Positions 40,025 through 49,934 of a stretch of 64,000 nt of DNA are shown piece after piece. Position numbers and translations under genes: made by a program. Within the stretch, counting starts at the first letter, position 1. Every line of letters begins with the position of its first letter. Origin of the DNA: Ferruginibacter lapsinanis (GTDB lineage: Bacteria > Bacteroidota > Bacteroidia > Chitinophagales > Chitinophagaceae); the NCBI RefSeq assembly GCF_020783315.1, contig NZ_CP086063.1, positions 496,001-560,000 of the forward strand, written 5' to 3'. The notes below the pieces were generated by a model. The model was given only the letters and a program-made list of their open reading frames with translations, did not search any database and was not told the DNA's origin.

Positions 40025-41279
40025 TTACAACAACCGGTTGATTTATTCCTTCTGATTGCTCTACGTTTCTTGCTACACTTAAAATAATTCCTATCGATAA
40101 ACAAGTGAAAATAAAACTACTCCCCCCCATACTCACCAATGGAAGCGTAACCCCGGTATTAGGGAATACATTCACATTTACTCCCATATTAGCAATAGCC
40201 TGTATCACTAAAGTGAAGCTTAGTGCTAATGCCAAAAAAGCGCCGAATGCAAACGGACACTTTCTGTACAACCTGATGCACCTGTATAAAAACAACAGGT
40301 ATATGAATACAATGAATGCAGCTCCGAATAGTCCATACTCCTCGATTATAATTGCATAAATAAAATCACTATAGCTATGCGGCAAAAAATTTCTTTGTTC
40401 ACTATTTCCAGGGCCTCTTCCTAACCAGCCTCCTTTTGCAATAGCTATTTTTGCCTGATTGATCTGATACAGTTTTTCGTTATCATCTTCTTTATTACTA
40501 TAAACAAAAGTCTGAATGCGGCTTATCCATGTAGGCACTCTACCTGCAGCAAAAATGGCCGGCAGATCCTTCGATTTATGCTCTGTTTTATCATAATATT
40601 TTACAGCAACCCCAATTAATATAATCACAGGTATTGCGGCAATGGCAAGTGTCACCAAAATATGCTTCGTACTTACACGTCCGATAAACATCAACAAGAA
40701 GCTGGTTCCTGCAATTAGTGCAGCAGTTGATAAATTAGCAGGTGCAATCAATAAACATATAATTGCAACCGGTATTATGATTGGCAAAAAGCCTTTTTTA
40801 AAATCCTTAATTACATTTTGTTTGCGACTGAGTTGACGACTCATGTACATGAACAATGCAAGTTTTGCCAGATCCGAAGTTTGAAATGTCATATTGATCA
40901 CCGGCAATTTGATCCAACGACTTCCTGCATTTAACTGCACTCCAAACAACAGCGTGTACAACAACAGCGGTATTGATATCAGGAAGATGATCAGTGCAAT
41001 CCTTGAGTAGATGGTATAATTTACTCTGTGTGCAAAATAAATGATCAATACCCCCAGAATAATAAAAGCAAATTGTTTAAAAAGAAAACTTTCTGTACTC
41101 TTACTGTATTTATATGCCAAAGAACCCGTACTGCTATACACCACCAACAAACTAATGAGTGTAAGTAATATTACAATTGCCCAGATAACACGATCACCTT
41201 TGGTTTTACTCACCAAATTGCCTCCCATGTTACTGATGTTAGGAGTAAAGAATTCTCGTATGTTTATTTCTTCGGGCAT
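40017..41279 (-). CDS. ftsW: FtsW-type SEDS peptidoglycan polymerase
   Basis: This 420-residue SEDS protein has about ten helices and polymerises septal lipid II with FtsI. Typical parts are LLVVYSSTGSLAYK, LNAGSRWIKLP, GPGNSEQRNFLPHSYSDFI with the catalytic Asp-containing loop, and TGVTLPLVSMGGSSF. A short cytoplasmic N-terminus of about 30 residues precedes helix 1. Its place between murD and murG argues for FtsW rather than RodA. Confidence 0.95.
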   Translation of the reverse strand: MPEEINIREFFTPNISNMGGNLVSKTKGDRVIWAIVILLTLISLLVVYSSTGSLAYKYSKSTESFLFKQFAFIILGVLIIYFAHRVNYTIYSRIALIIFLISIPLLLYTLLFGVQLNAGSRWIKLPVINMTFQTSDLAKLALFMYMSRQLSRKQNVIKDFKKGFLPIIIPVAIICLLIAPANLSTAALIAGTSFLLMFIGRVSTKHILVTLAIAAIPVIILIGVAVKYYDKTEHKSKDLPAIFAAGRVPTWISRIQTFVYSNKEDDNEKLYQINQAKIAIAKGGWLGRGPGNSEQRNFLPHSYSDFIYAIIIEEYGLFGAAFIVFIYLLFLYRCIRLYRKCPFAFGAFLALALSFTLVIQAIANMGVNVNVFPNTGVTLPLVSMGGSSFIFTCLSIGIILSVARNVEQSEGINQPVVVNE

Positions 41280-41289
41280 TCTTATGATC

Positions 41290-42630
41290 CTATAATGATT
41301 TTACTGCTTGCTTAAACTGATTTCCTCTGTCTTCATAATTTTTAAACAAATCAAAACTTGCACATGCCGGGCTTAACAGAACTACATCTCCTTTATTAGC
41401 AAAATGAAATGCCGACTTAACAGCTTCTTCTGCAGAAGAAGTGTTTACTATTAATGAAACGATATCACCAAAGGCTTCATGAATTTTGCGATTGTCGATC
41501 CCCATGCAAACAATGGCCTTTACTTTTTCTTTCACCAATTCTTTTATTAAAGAATAATTATTACCCTTATCAACGCCGCCCAATATTAATATCGTTGGTT
41601 TGTCCATGCTTTCTAAAGCAAACCATGTACTATTAACATTTGTCGCTTTACTATCATTGATAAACTCAACCCCTTTGATACTAACTACCGGCTCCATTCT
41701 ATGCTCCAAACTTTCAAATGTTTGCAACGCTTCTCTTATCTTTTCTTTCCGGATATCTACTGCTGTTGCCGCCAAACTTGCTGCCATACTATTATATTGA
41801 TTATGTTTTCCTTTTAATGCAAAATCTTCAATACTCATTTGCATCTCTTCATTTTTCCATTTTAAATGCATCTGAGCGTTTGTCAGATAAGCACCTTGTG
41901 GCAGTTGTTTACTCATGGTAATTGGGTATAGTGTTGATTTAATGGGGTAGTTATTAATATTTTTTATTGTTTCTTCGTCATCCATATTATAAATAAATAC
42001 GTCTCCTTCCTGTTGATTTTCTACGATCTTAAATTTGCTATCGATATACTTCTGCATTTTATACTCATACCTGTCTAAATGATCTTCAGTGATATTCGTA
42101 AGTACAGCTACATCTGGCCTAAATGTTTTTATATCATCTAATTGAAAAGAACTTATTTCTGCCACATATAAAGGTTTTGGATCTTCCGCTACCTGTTTTG
42201 CAAAAGAGAACCCGATATTCCCTACCAATGCACAATCAATATTTGCGGTTTTGCAGATATGATAAATAAGTGCTGTAGTAGTTGTTTTTCCATTACTCCC
42301 TGTTATGGCAATTATCTTACTATCTCCTTTATACCTGTAAGCAAATTCTATTTCACTAATAACAGGAATTCCTTTCGCCCTGATCTTTTTGATCAACTCA
42401 TTTTTTTCCGGAATGCCAGGACTTTTCATTATCTCATCCGCATTCAAAATAGCAGCCTCGGTATGTTGTAATTCCTCAAAAGCTATTTTATGTAGTGCCA
42501 ATTCATTTTTGTAACTCTCTTTTATAGCTCCGCCATCAGTTACAAACACATCATAACCTTGTTGCTTGGCCAACAAAGCAGTACCAATACCACTTTCGCC
42601 TGCACCGAGAATTACAATACGTTTTTTCAT
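41290..42630 (-). CDS. murD: UDP-N-acetylmuramoylalanine--D-glutamate ligase
   Basis: This 446-residue ligase adds D-Glu. It has the N-terminal VILGAGESGIGTALLA, ATP loop ITGSNGKTTTTALIYH, FINDSKATNVNSTWFAL and the C-terminal VLLSPACASFDLFKNYEDRG. It starts a sub-block murD-ftsW-murG-murC-ftsQ with very short spacing. A 234-base gap separates it from mraY. Confidence 0.97.
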   Translation of the reverse strand: MKKRIVILGAGESGIGTALLAKQQGYDVFVTDGGAIKESYKNELALHKIAFEELQHTEAAILNADEIMKSPGIPEKNELIKKIRAKGIPVISEIEFAYRYKGDSKIIAITGSNGKTTTTALIYHICKTANIDCALVGNIGFSFAKQVAEDPKPLYVAEISSFQLDDIKTFRPDVAVLTNITEDHLDRYEYKMQKYIDSKFKIVENQQEGDVFIYNMDDEETIKNINNYPIKSTLYPITMSKQLPQGAYLTNAQMHLKWKNEEMQMSIEDFALKGKHNQYNSMAASLAATAVDIRKEKIREALQTFESLEHRMEPVVSIKGVEFINDSKATNVNSTWFALESMDKPTILILGGVDKGNNYSLIKELVKEKVKAIVCMGIDNRKIHEAFGDIVSLIVNTSSAEEAVKSAFHFANKGDVVLLSPACASFDLFKNYEDRGNQFKQAVKSL

Positions 42631-42843
42631 TTTTACAATGAATTAAAAAATTGTTTTCAAAAAATTGTCTGACTAGGGATCAAACAATTAAAAATGGTTC
42701 TTCAACAGCATAGAATTTAATAGGTTATGTCTTTCAACAACATTGGATGAGTTTTTCACAAATTGGATTTAACTTGAAAAACGTAGAATTAAACCTTCCG
42801 GTCTCTTTCCAGGTTGCGGTTTCCCAAAAAAAATTATAATCAA

Positions 42844-42859
42844 CTACTCTTTCGAGTAG
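42844..42859 (-). terminator. GAAA-tetraloop hairpin after mraY (attenuator-like)
   Basis: Minus strand: CTACTC-GAAA-GAGTAG, then a T-rich stretch that starts about six bases later. It lies 6 bases after the mraY stop in the largest gap of the dcw cluster and could lower read-through into murD. The stem is only 6 bp. Confidence 0.4.
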
Positions 42860-42864
42860 ATTTT

Positions 42865-44175
42865 TTATCTAAGCTTAAGTGTAACGATCGCCATCACTAC
42901 ACATAATATTGTTACAATCCAAAACCTCACCGCGATCTTACTTTCATGATACCCGAGTTTTTGATAGTGATGATGTAACGGGCTCATGAGAAAGACCCGT
43001 CGCCCCTCGCCATACTTTCGCTTGGTATATTTGAAATAAGCCACCTGAATCATCACACTTAAATTCTCTACTAAAAACACTAAACAAAAGATCGGTATCA
43101 ATAATTCTTTACGTACAATAATTGCCAATGCTGCGATGATACCGCCCAAAGCCAAACTCCCTGTATCCCCCATAAACACCTGTGCTGGGTAAGCGTTGTA
43201 CCACAAAAAACCGATACATGCCCCTACAAATGCCGCAATAAATATTGACAACTCTCCAAGGTTCGGTATATACATTATGTTCAGATATTCAGCGAATTTT
43301 ACATTACCGCTTACGTAAGCGAATATGCCCAGACAAATTCCTATTATTGCGCTAACGCCTGTTGCTAAACCATCCAACCCATCTGTGATATTTGCACCAT
43401 TACTAACAGCTGTAACTATAAAAATCACTATGATGATATACAGTACATATGTATAATCTTCCCAGCTCTTAGGTAAAAGTTTTGCATAATTAAACTCATG
43501 TGTTTTTACAAAAGGAATTGTTGTAATGGGTGTTTTAACTTTTGCAAACATGTGTTGTTTACCATCAATTGTAACTACCCTAAAAGAGTCTGACAAAAAC
43601 TTCTCTCCTCTTTTTAAAACTGAGTCTTTTGAAAATGCCATATTAGGAACCTCTCTTTCTACAGCAACACTTTTATTAAAAAACAATGTAGCTCCTACAA
43701 TTATCCCCAGCATTACCTGACCAAAAATCTTAAACCTACCAGCTAAACCATCTGCATCACTTTTTTTATAAGCAATCCCTTTTTGTTTTGCAATACGTTT
43801 TGCTCTTATCTTCAGATAGTCATCGATAAAGCCAATTGTACCAAGCCAGACTGTACACAATAACATCAGGCGCACATATACTTTATCCAAATTTGCCAGC
43901 AATAATGTTGGGATCAAGATGGCAAGAATGATAATAATACCCCCCATTGTAGGAGTCCCGACTTTTTCCTTTTCCCCTTCCAATCCAAGATCTCTTACAC
44001 TTTCTCCCAACTGCTTTTTTTGCAGATACTTGATCAGCTTTTTTCCATATACAGTTGTTATAAATAAACTTAATATAACGGCCAACAATACCCTGAAAGT
44101 AATGAACTGAAACAGTCCACTACCCGGAAACTTAAATCCTTCTTTAGCAAGCCAGTTAAATAAATGATATAACAT
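42865..44175 (-). CDS. mraY: phospho-N-acetylmuramoyl-pentapeptide-transferase
   Basis: This 436-residue polytopic enzyme makes lipid I from undecaprenyl phosphate. It shows [35 protein letters not shown] (Asp-rich) and the C-terminal [16 protein letters not shown]. It is about 75 residues longer than E. coli MraY because of a hydrophilic insertion at about 170-235, common in Bacteroidota. A 101-base gap with a palindrome separates it from murE. Confidence 0.97.
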   Translation of the reverse strand: MLYHLFNWLAKEGFKFPGSGLFQFITFRVLLAVILSLFITTVYGKKLIKYLQKKQLGESVRDLGLEGEKEKVGTPTMGGIIIILAILIPTLLLANLDKVYVRLMLLCTVWLGTIGFIDDYLKIRAKRIAKQKGIAYKKSDADGLAGRFKIFGQVMLGIIVGATLFFNKSVAVEREVPNMAFSKDSVLKRGEKFLSDSFRVVTIDGKQHMFAKVKTPITTIPFVKTHEFNYAKLLPKSWEDYTYVLYIIIVIFIVTAVSNGANITDGLDGLATGVSAIIGICLGIFAYVSGNVKFAEYLNIMYIPNLGELSIFIAAFVGACIGFLWYNAYPAQVFMGDTGSLALGGIIAALAIIVRKELLIPIFCLVFLVENLSVMIQVAYFKYTKRKYGEGRRVFLMSPLHHHYQKLGYHESKIAVRFWIVTILCVVMAIVTLKLR

Positions 44176-44254
44176 AAATTCGATTTGATAATTTGGAAAT
44201 TTGGAAATTTTAAGAGATGTTAAACTAAGAAGCTCTATACATCTTCAAATCACC

Positions 44255-44276
44255 AAATTTTCAAATTTGAAAATTT
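44255..44276. repeat. perfect 22-bp palindrome between murE and mraY
   Basis: AAATTTTCAAA / TTTGAAAATTT, symmetric with no loop, directly after the murE stop. Related AT-rich direct repeats (ATTTGGAA x2) lie at 44191-44210. It could bind a dimeric regulator or fold in mRNA. Confidence 0.6.
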
Positions 44277-45737
44277 TTATTTTTCCAACAGTTCAAACAT
44301 TTCATCCAACACTTTTCTATCGTCAAAATCATACTTCACCCCTTTGATCTCCTGATATGTTTCGTGCCCTTTTCCGGCTACCAACACTATATCATCTTCT
44401 GCGGCAAGGTTCACCGCTGTCTTTATCGCCTCTTTCCTGTCTGCCACAGTAATTACCTTTTTTCTTGACACCACATTCACTCCGGCTTCCATGTCTTTCA
44501 GTATCACTAAAGGATCTTCACTACGTGGATTATCGGAAGTAAAAATCACTTTATCGCTATACTCACAAGCTACTTCTGCCATGATCGGACGCTTTGTTTT
44601 ATCTCTGTCACCACCACATCCTACCACAGTTATTATCTGTTCATTTCCCTGACGAAGTTTTTTTATTGTTGCCAACACATTCAATAAAGCATCCGGAGTA
44701 TGAGCATAATCAACTATCCCGATGATCTTATCTTTTTTGCTTACCGCATACTCAAATCTTCCTCTGGCACTTTCTAACACACTAAGCACTTGAAGTACCT
44801 GGCCTTTTTCTTCCCCCAAACAAACTGCTGCTCCAAACACCGCCAATAAATTGTATGCATTAAACTCTCCTATCAAACGGAAATACACTTCATGTTCATT
44901 TATCATCATATGCAATCCTGACAAACTGCTTTCCAGTATCTTTCCCTTAAAATCAGCCATTGTTTTAAGGCTGTAGAAATATTTTTTTGCTGCCGTATTT
45001 TGCAGCATCACTAAACCTCGTTTATCATCTGCATTACTGATAGCAAATGCCGTAACAGGTAAGCTATCAAACCATGATTTTTTCACCCTGATATATTCAT
45101 CAAATGTTTGATGATAATCCAAATGATCATGTGTTATGTTGCTAAACAATGCTCCTTTAAATTGCAGGCCGGCTATTCTGTGCTGATGTATGGCATGACT
45201 GCTGCACTCCATAAAGACATATTCACAACCTGCATCTACCATTTTCTTCAATAATGCATTTACACTGATTGCATCCGGAGTAGTATGTGTAGCCGAAATA
45301 ACTTCTTCGCCGATCTGATTTTGCACCGTACTTATCAACCCACATTTATAATCCAATGCGGTGAACAATTTCCATAACAACGTTGCTATGGTTGTTTTCC
45401 CGTTGGTTCCGGTTACACCTACCAGTTGTGTTTGTAATGATGGCTCGCCATAAAAATTATGCGCCATTAACCCGGCGGCTTCTGCTGTATTTTCCACCTG
45501 CACATAAGTAATTGCATCACTTATATTTTCGGGAAATTGATTGCAAACAATTGCTGTTGCCCCATTTGCAATAGCTGTATCAATGAACTGATGACCATCT
45601 GTTGAAACACCCTTTATTGCTATAAAGCAAGACCCCTTGCTCACTTTACGTGAGTCAATCTGCAGATCTCTTACCTCAATATTGGTGTTACCCATTACCG
45701 AGCGAATGCTTACTTTATATAGTATATCTTTCAACAT
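44277..45737 (-). CDS. murE: UDP-MurNAc-tripeptide synthetase (meso-DAP adding)
   Basis: This 486-residue ligase adds the third peptide residue. ATP loop VGVTGTNGKTTIATL, the carbamylated-Lys region and the motif TSDNPRSEDP are visible. DNPR is the signature for meso-diaminopimelate rather than lysine, so the wall should be A1-gamma type. The start overlaps the ftsI stop by one base. Confidence 0.97.
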   Translation of the reverse strand: MLKDILYKVSIRSVMGNTNIEVRDLQIDSRKVSKGSCFIAIKGVSTDGHQFIDTAIANGATAIVCNQFPENISDAITYVQVENTAEAAGLMAHNFYGEPSLQTQLVGVTGTNGKTTIATLLWKLFTALDYKCGLISTVQNQIGEEVISATHTTPDAISVNALLKKMVDAGCEYVFMECSSHAIHQHRIAGLQFKGALFSNITHDHLDYHQTFDEYIRVKKSWFDSLPVTAFAISNADDKRGLVMLQNTAAKKYFYSLKTMADFKGKILESSLSGLHMMINEHEVYFRLIGEFNAYNLLAVFGAAVCLGEEKGQVLQVLSVLESARGRFEYAVSKKDKIIGIVDYAHTPDALLNVLATIKKLRQGNEQIITVVGCGGDRDKTKRPIMAEVACEYSDKVIFTSDNPRSEDPLVILKDMEAGVNVVSRKKVITVADRKEAIKTAVNLAAEDDIVLVAGKGHETYQEIKGVKYDFDDRKVLDEMFELLEK

Positions 45738-47857
45738 TAATTTAATACCAATAACACTTTCTGTCCTTTCGTAAATGGTGTTCCTGCTGCTAACGACTGA
45801 TTGATCACTTTTCCTCTGCCCGTTGCTGTTACTATCAACCCCATATTCTCTATCAGATAAACTGCATCTTTTAAACCCATCCCAACAACATTTGGCATAA
45901 TATTATTCCCAATTGTATTGGTAGTATTCGTCAATACAATCGAATTGTTCTTTAAACTCATTTCTCTCCAATATCCACCAACCATCGAATCTGTAAAAGG
46001 AAGACTAAGTGTACTGAAGATCGAATTCAATTCATTTTTCAATCCGTAATACTTATACAATGAGCTATCCACTTTATTTGTACTTGTATATTTTTTGTTG
46101 CTTAAATACCTTCCATAAATCCTGTCACTTATTTCTTTAAACACCGTACCTGAAACATCAGCACCATATATCAATCTTGATTCATTACTATTTTGAATCA
46201 CAACAGCCATTGTATACTTCGGTTGATTTGCCGGAAAGTATCCAATAAAAGAAGCCTGATAAATTTTATTTCCTTTATTGTAACCTCTGTTGTCAAGGGC
46301 TGTAACTGCTGTTCCTGTTTTACCTGCTATTGAATAAGCACTGTCAAACATTACTCTATGTGCAGTACCATGAGCGCTATCTACTACAGCCCCTAAACAT
46401 TCTTTCAATTGTATTAATGTTTCATCACTACAAATTTTTCCAAATGATTGGGGTTGAAATGTTTTTACATTCACACCATATTCTCTCACTGCATTTACTA
46501 AATACGGTTTCATCATTACACCGTTATTAGCAACTGCATTATATAGAGTAAGCATGTGCAACGGAGTTACCAGCTCTTCGTAACCATGTGCCATGTAAGG
46601 AATAGTAGTATTTGCCCAGCTACGGTTGGTTGGCTTTTTAATGGTAGGCTTACCGGAAGATGCTGTAATATCAATACCTGTTAAAGTATCTAATCTCAAT
46701 TTATGCAGATGTTCAATAAACTTGGAAGGCTGACTATGATAAAACTGATCCGCCAATTTCGCAAAGGCCACATTACTACTTCTCAAAAACGCTTCTTTTA
46801 CTGTGATCGCTCCGGTTCCTAAATGAGAGTCTTTAATTCTCAACCCATAAAAATATTTGGTTCCTCCTTCACAATCAACAATCGAATTCATGTCTACGTA
46901 TTTATCCTCCATCAAAGAAATAAGCGTAGCCAATTTAAAAATTGACCCTGGCTCAGTTGCTTTCCCTACTCCATAGTTTAGATCTTCGATATAAGTCCCG
47001 TCGGCTTGTTTACCTAAATTGGCAATTGCTTTTATTTTACCGGTAGCAGTTTCCATTACAATTGCAGTACCATGCAATGAATTATTACCTACCATCATTT
47101 TCATTAAAGCATTTTCTGCAACGTCCTGCATATATGTATCCAATGTGGTAATAATATCTTTTCCATTTTCTGCATCAACTTCTGCGCCTTCAACCGGCAT
47201 ATAAGCTCCTGCGATATATCTCATCAAACGCTGACCCGTATTACCTCTCAGCAAGCTGTCATAACTTTGCTCTAACCCTACATTTTGTTTTGCATTATCC
47301 CTGGACAAACCAATTGTTCTGTTAGCCAGCAGTACATAGGGATTAATTCTTTTGTCTCTGGTATCGATGATGAAGCCGCTTTTATTTCTCCCTTGTCTTA
47401 CCAAAGGAAACTCACGTAATTGAGCATATTCAACAAAAGAAATTTTCTTTTTCAATGTATAGTAGCGGTCTTTATTATTGTACCCTAATTGTAATTCTCT
47501 TTTATATTCTTCAACTGTTTTATCATTAAATAAATTTGCCAGGCAAATACTTAAAGAATCAACATTATCTCTGAATCGTTTGCCATCTTTTTCTCTCAGT
47601 CCATCTGCTCCAAAATCTACATACACATCAAAAATGGGTACTGACGTACTTAACATATTTCCATCTTCACTATATATTGTGCCCCGCTGGCCTTCCAATG
47701 GCATATATTTTAAATGCAGGCTATCTCCCATACTCTTCCAAAATGCCCCCTGAACCCGTTGTATGTAGAACGCTTTGCCTAGCACCACCAACCCTAAAAC
47801 CGCTATCCCCAAAAAACAGAGGTACACTCTCCACAATATGTCTTTTTTAATTTCCAT
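45737..47857 (-). CDS. ftsI: division-specific penicillin-binding protein (FtsI/PBP3) with PASTA domain
   Basis: This 706-residue class B transpeptidase has an N-terminal membrane helix (about 10-30), a pedestal domain, then the transpeptidase domain with the catalytic Ser in EPGSIFKLATL (SxxK), RSSNVAF (SxN) and SIAGKTGTAV (KTG). The last 55 residues form one PASTA domain (PNVVGMGLKDAVYLIENMG), which binds peptidoglycan. Cross-links septal wall with FtsW. Confidence 0.96.
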   Translation of the reverse strand: MEIKKDILWRVYLCFLGIAVLGLVVLGKAFYIQRVQGAFWKSMGDSLHLKYMPLEGQRGTIYSEDGNMLSTSVPIFDVYVDFGADGLREKDGKRFRDNVDSLSICLANLFNDKTVEEYKRELQLGYNNKDRYYTLKKKISFVEYAQLREFPLVRQGRNKSGFIIDTRDKRINPYVLLANRTIGLSRDNAKQNVGLEQSYDSLLRGNTGQRLMRYIAGAYMPVEGAEVDAENGKDIITTLDTYMQDVAENALMKMMVGNNSLHGTAIVMETATGKIKAIANLGKQADGTYIEDLNYGVGKATEPGSIFKLATLISLMEDKYVDMNSIVDCEGGTKYFYGLRIKDSHLGTGAITVKEAFLRSSNVAFAKLADQFYHSQPSKFIEHLHKLRLDTLTGIDITASSGKPTIKKPTNRSWANTTIPYMAHGYEELVTPLHMLTLYNAVANNGVMMKPYLVNAVREYGVNVKTFQPQSFGKICSDETLIQLKECLGAVVDSAHGTAHRVMFDSAYSIAGKTGTAVTALDNRGYNKGNKIYQASFIGYFPANQPKYTMAVVIQNSNESRLIYGADVSGTVFKEISDRIYGRYLSNKKYTSTNKVDSSLYKYYGLKNELNSIFSTLSLPFTDSMVGGYWREMSLKNNSIVLTNTTNTIGNNIMPNVVGMGLKDAVYLIENMGLIVTATGRGKVINQSLAAGTPFTKGQKVLLVLN

Positions 47858-47892
47858 TCTCTGGTTCTGCCATCCGGCAGATAATCACTATT

Positions 47893-48240
47893 TTAATTTT
47901 TACTATTACTTGTATCTCCTAATATTACAGGAGGCCTTGTTAATTCTTTTAACCCCAATGGTTCTACTGCTTTCGCCAATTCGCTTGCTTTACTTCTGAA
48001 TATCACTTCACTTTTTATCGTTTTATACTCAAATTCCAATTCATTGATATGCTTTTCTGTAGCGCTAATTTTCCTCGCCAGCTTATCAGCATAATGCCCG
48101 TTGAATATATATGCCACCGCTAATAATGCCAGAAATAAAAAGAAAGGAATATTCCTTACCACCCATTTAGGATTCAGCAACGCTCTCCAATCAAATTTCT
48201 GACCGGCAGCCTGTTCTGATATTTTAGTTTCTTCTGACAT
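47893..48240 (-). CDS. ftsL: FtsL-like division protein
   Basis: This 115-residue bitopic protein has a polar N-terminus, one membrane helix (about 34-52, IPFFLFLALLAVAYIF), then a coiled coil (KLARKISATEKHINELEFEYKTIKSE, shown by heptads). It sits between rsmH and ftsI, where FtsL is always found. It matches the FtsL-related FtsB/FtsL family of Bacteroidota by position and topology more than by sequence. Confidence 0.8.
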   Translation of the reverse strand: MSEETKISEQAAGQKFDWRALLNPKWVVRNIPFFLFLALLAVAYIFNGHYADKLARKISATEKHINELEFEYKTIKSEVIFRSKASELAKAVEPLGLKELTRPPVILGDTSNSKN

Positions 48241-48273
48241 AAATTTTTCCCACGACTATCAGTATAAATAGTT

Positions 48274-49179
48274 TTATTTTTTTTGTGCTACCCTTAGTTT
48301 AGCACTTCTGCTCCTTGAATTCTTTTTCAATTCATCTTGAGCAGCAATTATTGGTTTTTTTGTAATAATGAGAAAAGGAGTTTCAGGTTTATTGCCATAC
48401 ACATCATCCGCTTCCGGTTCTGAGAATGTACCGTACTTAAAAAAGTTTTTTACAATCCTGTCTTCTAAAGAATGGAATGTAATAACTGCTAATCGTCCGC
48501 CTGATTTTAAAACCGCCGGAGTCTGTTGCAACAATTCTCTTAACACACCAAATTCATCGTTCACTTGTATACGCAACGCCTGAAATACCTGGGCAAAGTA
48601 TTTTTGAGGATTACCTTTCACGGCTGATTGAACAGCTTGCTTAAATTCATTGATGGTGTTGATACGACTGATAGCTCTTTGCTCCACAATTGTTTTCGCC
48701 AGTGTTTTAGCATTGGTAACCTCGCCATACTGTTCAAACATTTTGTGTAACTGATGTTCAGTAAATGTTTTCAGAATATCAGCGGCAGTAATTGTTTGTC
48801 GCTGATCCATTCTCATGTCCATTGCGGCATCAAAACGAATAGAAAAGCCTCTATCGGCTTCATCAAACTGATGACTACTTACGCCCAGATCGGCTAAGAT
48901 GCCATCTACTTCAGTTATTTTATGCAATCGCAAAAAGCGCTGCAAGTGCCTGAAGTTCTGCGGAACAAAAATCACACGATCATCGTCGGGTAAATTTTGT
49001 TTAGCCGCCTCATCCTGATCGAATGCTATCAATCTGCCATTTTCGTTCAGCTGTTGCAGTATTGCTCTGCTATGACCGCCGCCGCCAAATGTGCAATCGA
49101 CATACACCCCATCTGCTTTGATGTTTAAGGCTTCTATCGACTCCTTTAGTAAAACCGGTATGTGATAATCTGTTTTCAA
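48274..49179 (-). CDS. rsmH: 16S rRNA (cytosine1402-N4)-methyltransferase
   Basis: This 301-residue SAM-dependent enzyme (formerly MraW) modifies C1402 of 16S rRNA. It opens with YHIPVLLKESIEAL, has the SAM loop VDCTFGGGGHSRAIL, ADLGVSSHQFDEADRGFS, QALRIQVNDE and ITFHSLEDRIVKNFFK. It starts 17 bases after mraZ. Confidence 0.97.
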   Translation of the reverse strand: MKTDYHIPVLLKESIEALNIKADGVYVDCTFGGGGHSRAILQQLNENGRLIAFDQDEAAKQNLPDDDRVIFVPQNFRHLQRFLRLHKITEVDGILADLGVSSHQFDEADRGFSIRFDAAMDMRMDQRQTITAADILKTFTEHQLHKMFEQYGEVTNAKTLAKTIVEQRAISRINTINEFKQAVQSAVKGNPQKYFAQVFQALRIQVNDEFGVLRELLQQTPAVLKSGGRLAVITFHSLEDRIVKNFFKYGTFSEPEADDVYGNKPETPFLIITKKPIIAAQDELKKNSRSRSAKLRVAQKK

Positions 49180-49196
49180 TTATCAATTAATTGGCA

Positions 49197-49655
49197 TTAA
49201 TTAATAGTTGGTTTGTTCATTACCTCATTTGCCAGACTACTAAAGCTGTCTCGTGAAAAGGTTTCAAAGAACTGTTTATACTTACTTTTATCCCAGATCT
49301 CAATTTTATCAACCGCCGAAGCCAATACCACATCTTTTTCTAATCCTGCGTACTCCATCAATGTTTTGGGTATCAATAATCTTCCGGCAGAATCTAATTC
49401 CAATTGCGTAGCTCCGTTTAAAAAATAGCGTCGGAAATCTCTAACTTTGGGGTCAAAATCATTCAACTTGCTAATGTTTTCAAAAATTGGTTCCCAGCTT
49501 TTTATCGGATACAGGCTAAGACATTGCTCTATACCCCTGTTAATGACAAAAAGGTTCGCCCCATCTTCCGGCAACTGCTTTTTAAAGCCAGCCGGTAAAA
49601 GGAACCTTCCTTTGGCATCCATCGTCACCTCATATTCGCCAAGAAAACCAATCAT
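49197..49655 (-). CDS. mraZ: transcriptional regulator MraZ
   Basis: This 152-residue AbrB-like double-barrel protein binds DNA as an oligomer and autoregulates the dcw operon. The two SpoVT/AbrB-like repeats are visible: EYEVTMDAKGRFLLPAGFK and ATQLELDSAGRLLIPKTLM. First gene of the cluster. Its upstream region carries a three-part GTGGGA-type operator with 10-bp spacing. Confidence 0.96.
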   Translation of the reverse strand: MIGFLGEYEVTMDAKGRFLLPAGFKKQLPEDGANLFVINRGIEQCLSLYPIKSWEPIFENISKLNDFDPKVRDFRRYFLNGATQLELDSAGRLLIPKTLMEYAGLEKDVVLASAVDKIEIWDKSKYKQFFETFSRDSFSSLANEVMNKPTIN

Positions 49656-49687
49656 TTACAGGAGTTTAGTGTTTTATTTACAATTTC

Positions 49688-49713
49688 TCCCACAAAATAA
49701 CACTTTTTCCCAC
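49688..49713 (-). promoter_or_regulatory. MraZ operator: GTGGGA / GTGTTA / GTGGGA at 10-bp spacing
   Basis: On the mraZ coding strand three hexamers begin exactly 10 bases apart (complements TCCCAC 49688, TAACAC 49698, TCCCAC 49708), about 33-58 bases before the ATG. MraZ is known to bind TGGGN repeats spaced by five bases, so this matches the family rule. The middle copy is degenerate. Confidence 0.8.
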
Positions 49714-49741
49714 TTTTTATGCATTTTTAGGCAATACATTT

Positions 49742-49854
49742 TTATCCACAGAAATTTTTATGCCCTATAGTGAGCCTAGCAGGGCTTTTTGTACCATAAA
49801 TCTGCCTAAAACATGTGAATTAAGTGTGGATAGATGTGGATTGGGTGTGGATTA
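49742..49854. promoter_or_regulatory. cluster of DnaA-box-like 9-mers upstream of mraZ
   Basis: TTATCCACA, a perfect consensus box, lies at 49742-49750. In the opposite orientation are four related 9-mers: TGTGAATTA (49814), TGTGGATAG (49825), TGTGGATTG (49835) and TGTGGATTA (49846). Their spacing is 11, 10 and 11 bases, that is on one face of the helix. The weak boxes have one or two mismatches to TGTGGATAA. Confidence 0.6.
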
Positions 49855-49934
49855 CATAGGAATCTAATTGAAAGAAGCTGTAGCATACAGTCAATCATAT
49901 ACCTGAAAAGGCTATGGAATTTGTGATAGAGTAA

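Noticed and set aside
49656-49934. Chromosome replication origin at the DnaA-box array
   Set aside because: No dnaA, dnaN or gidA gene is nearby and there is no clear AT-rich unwinding block with 13-mers, so a regulatory site is more likely.
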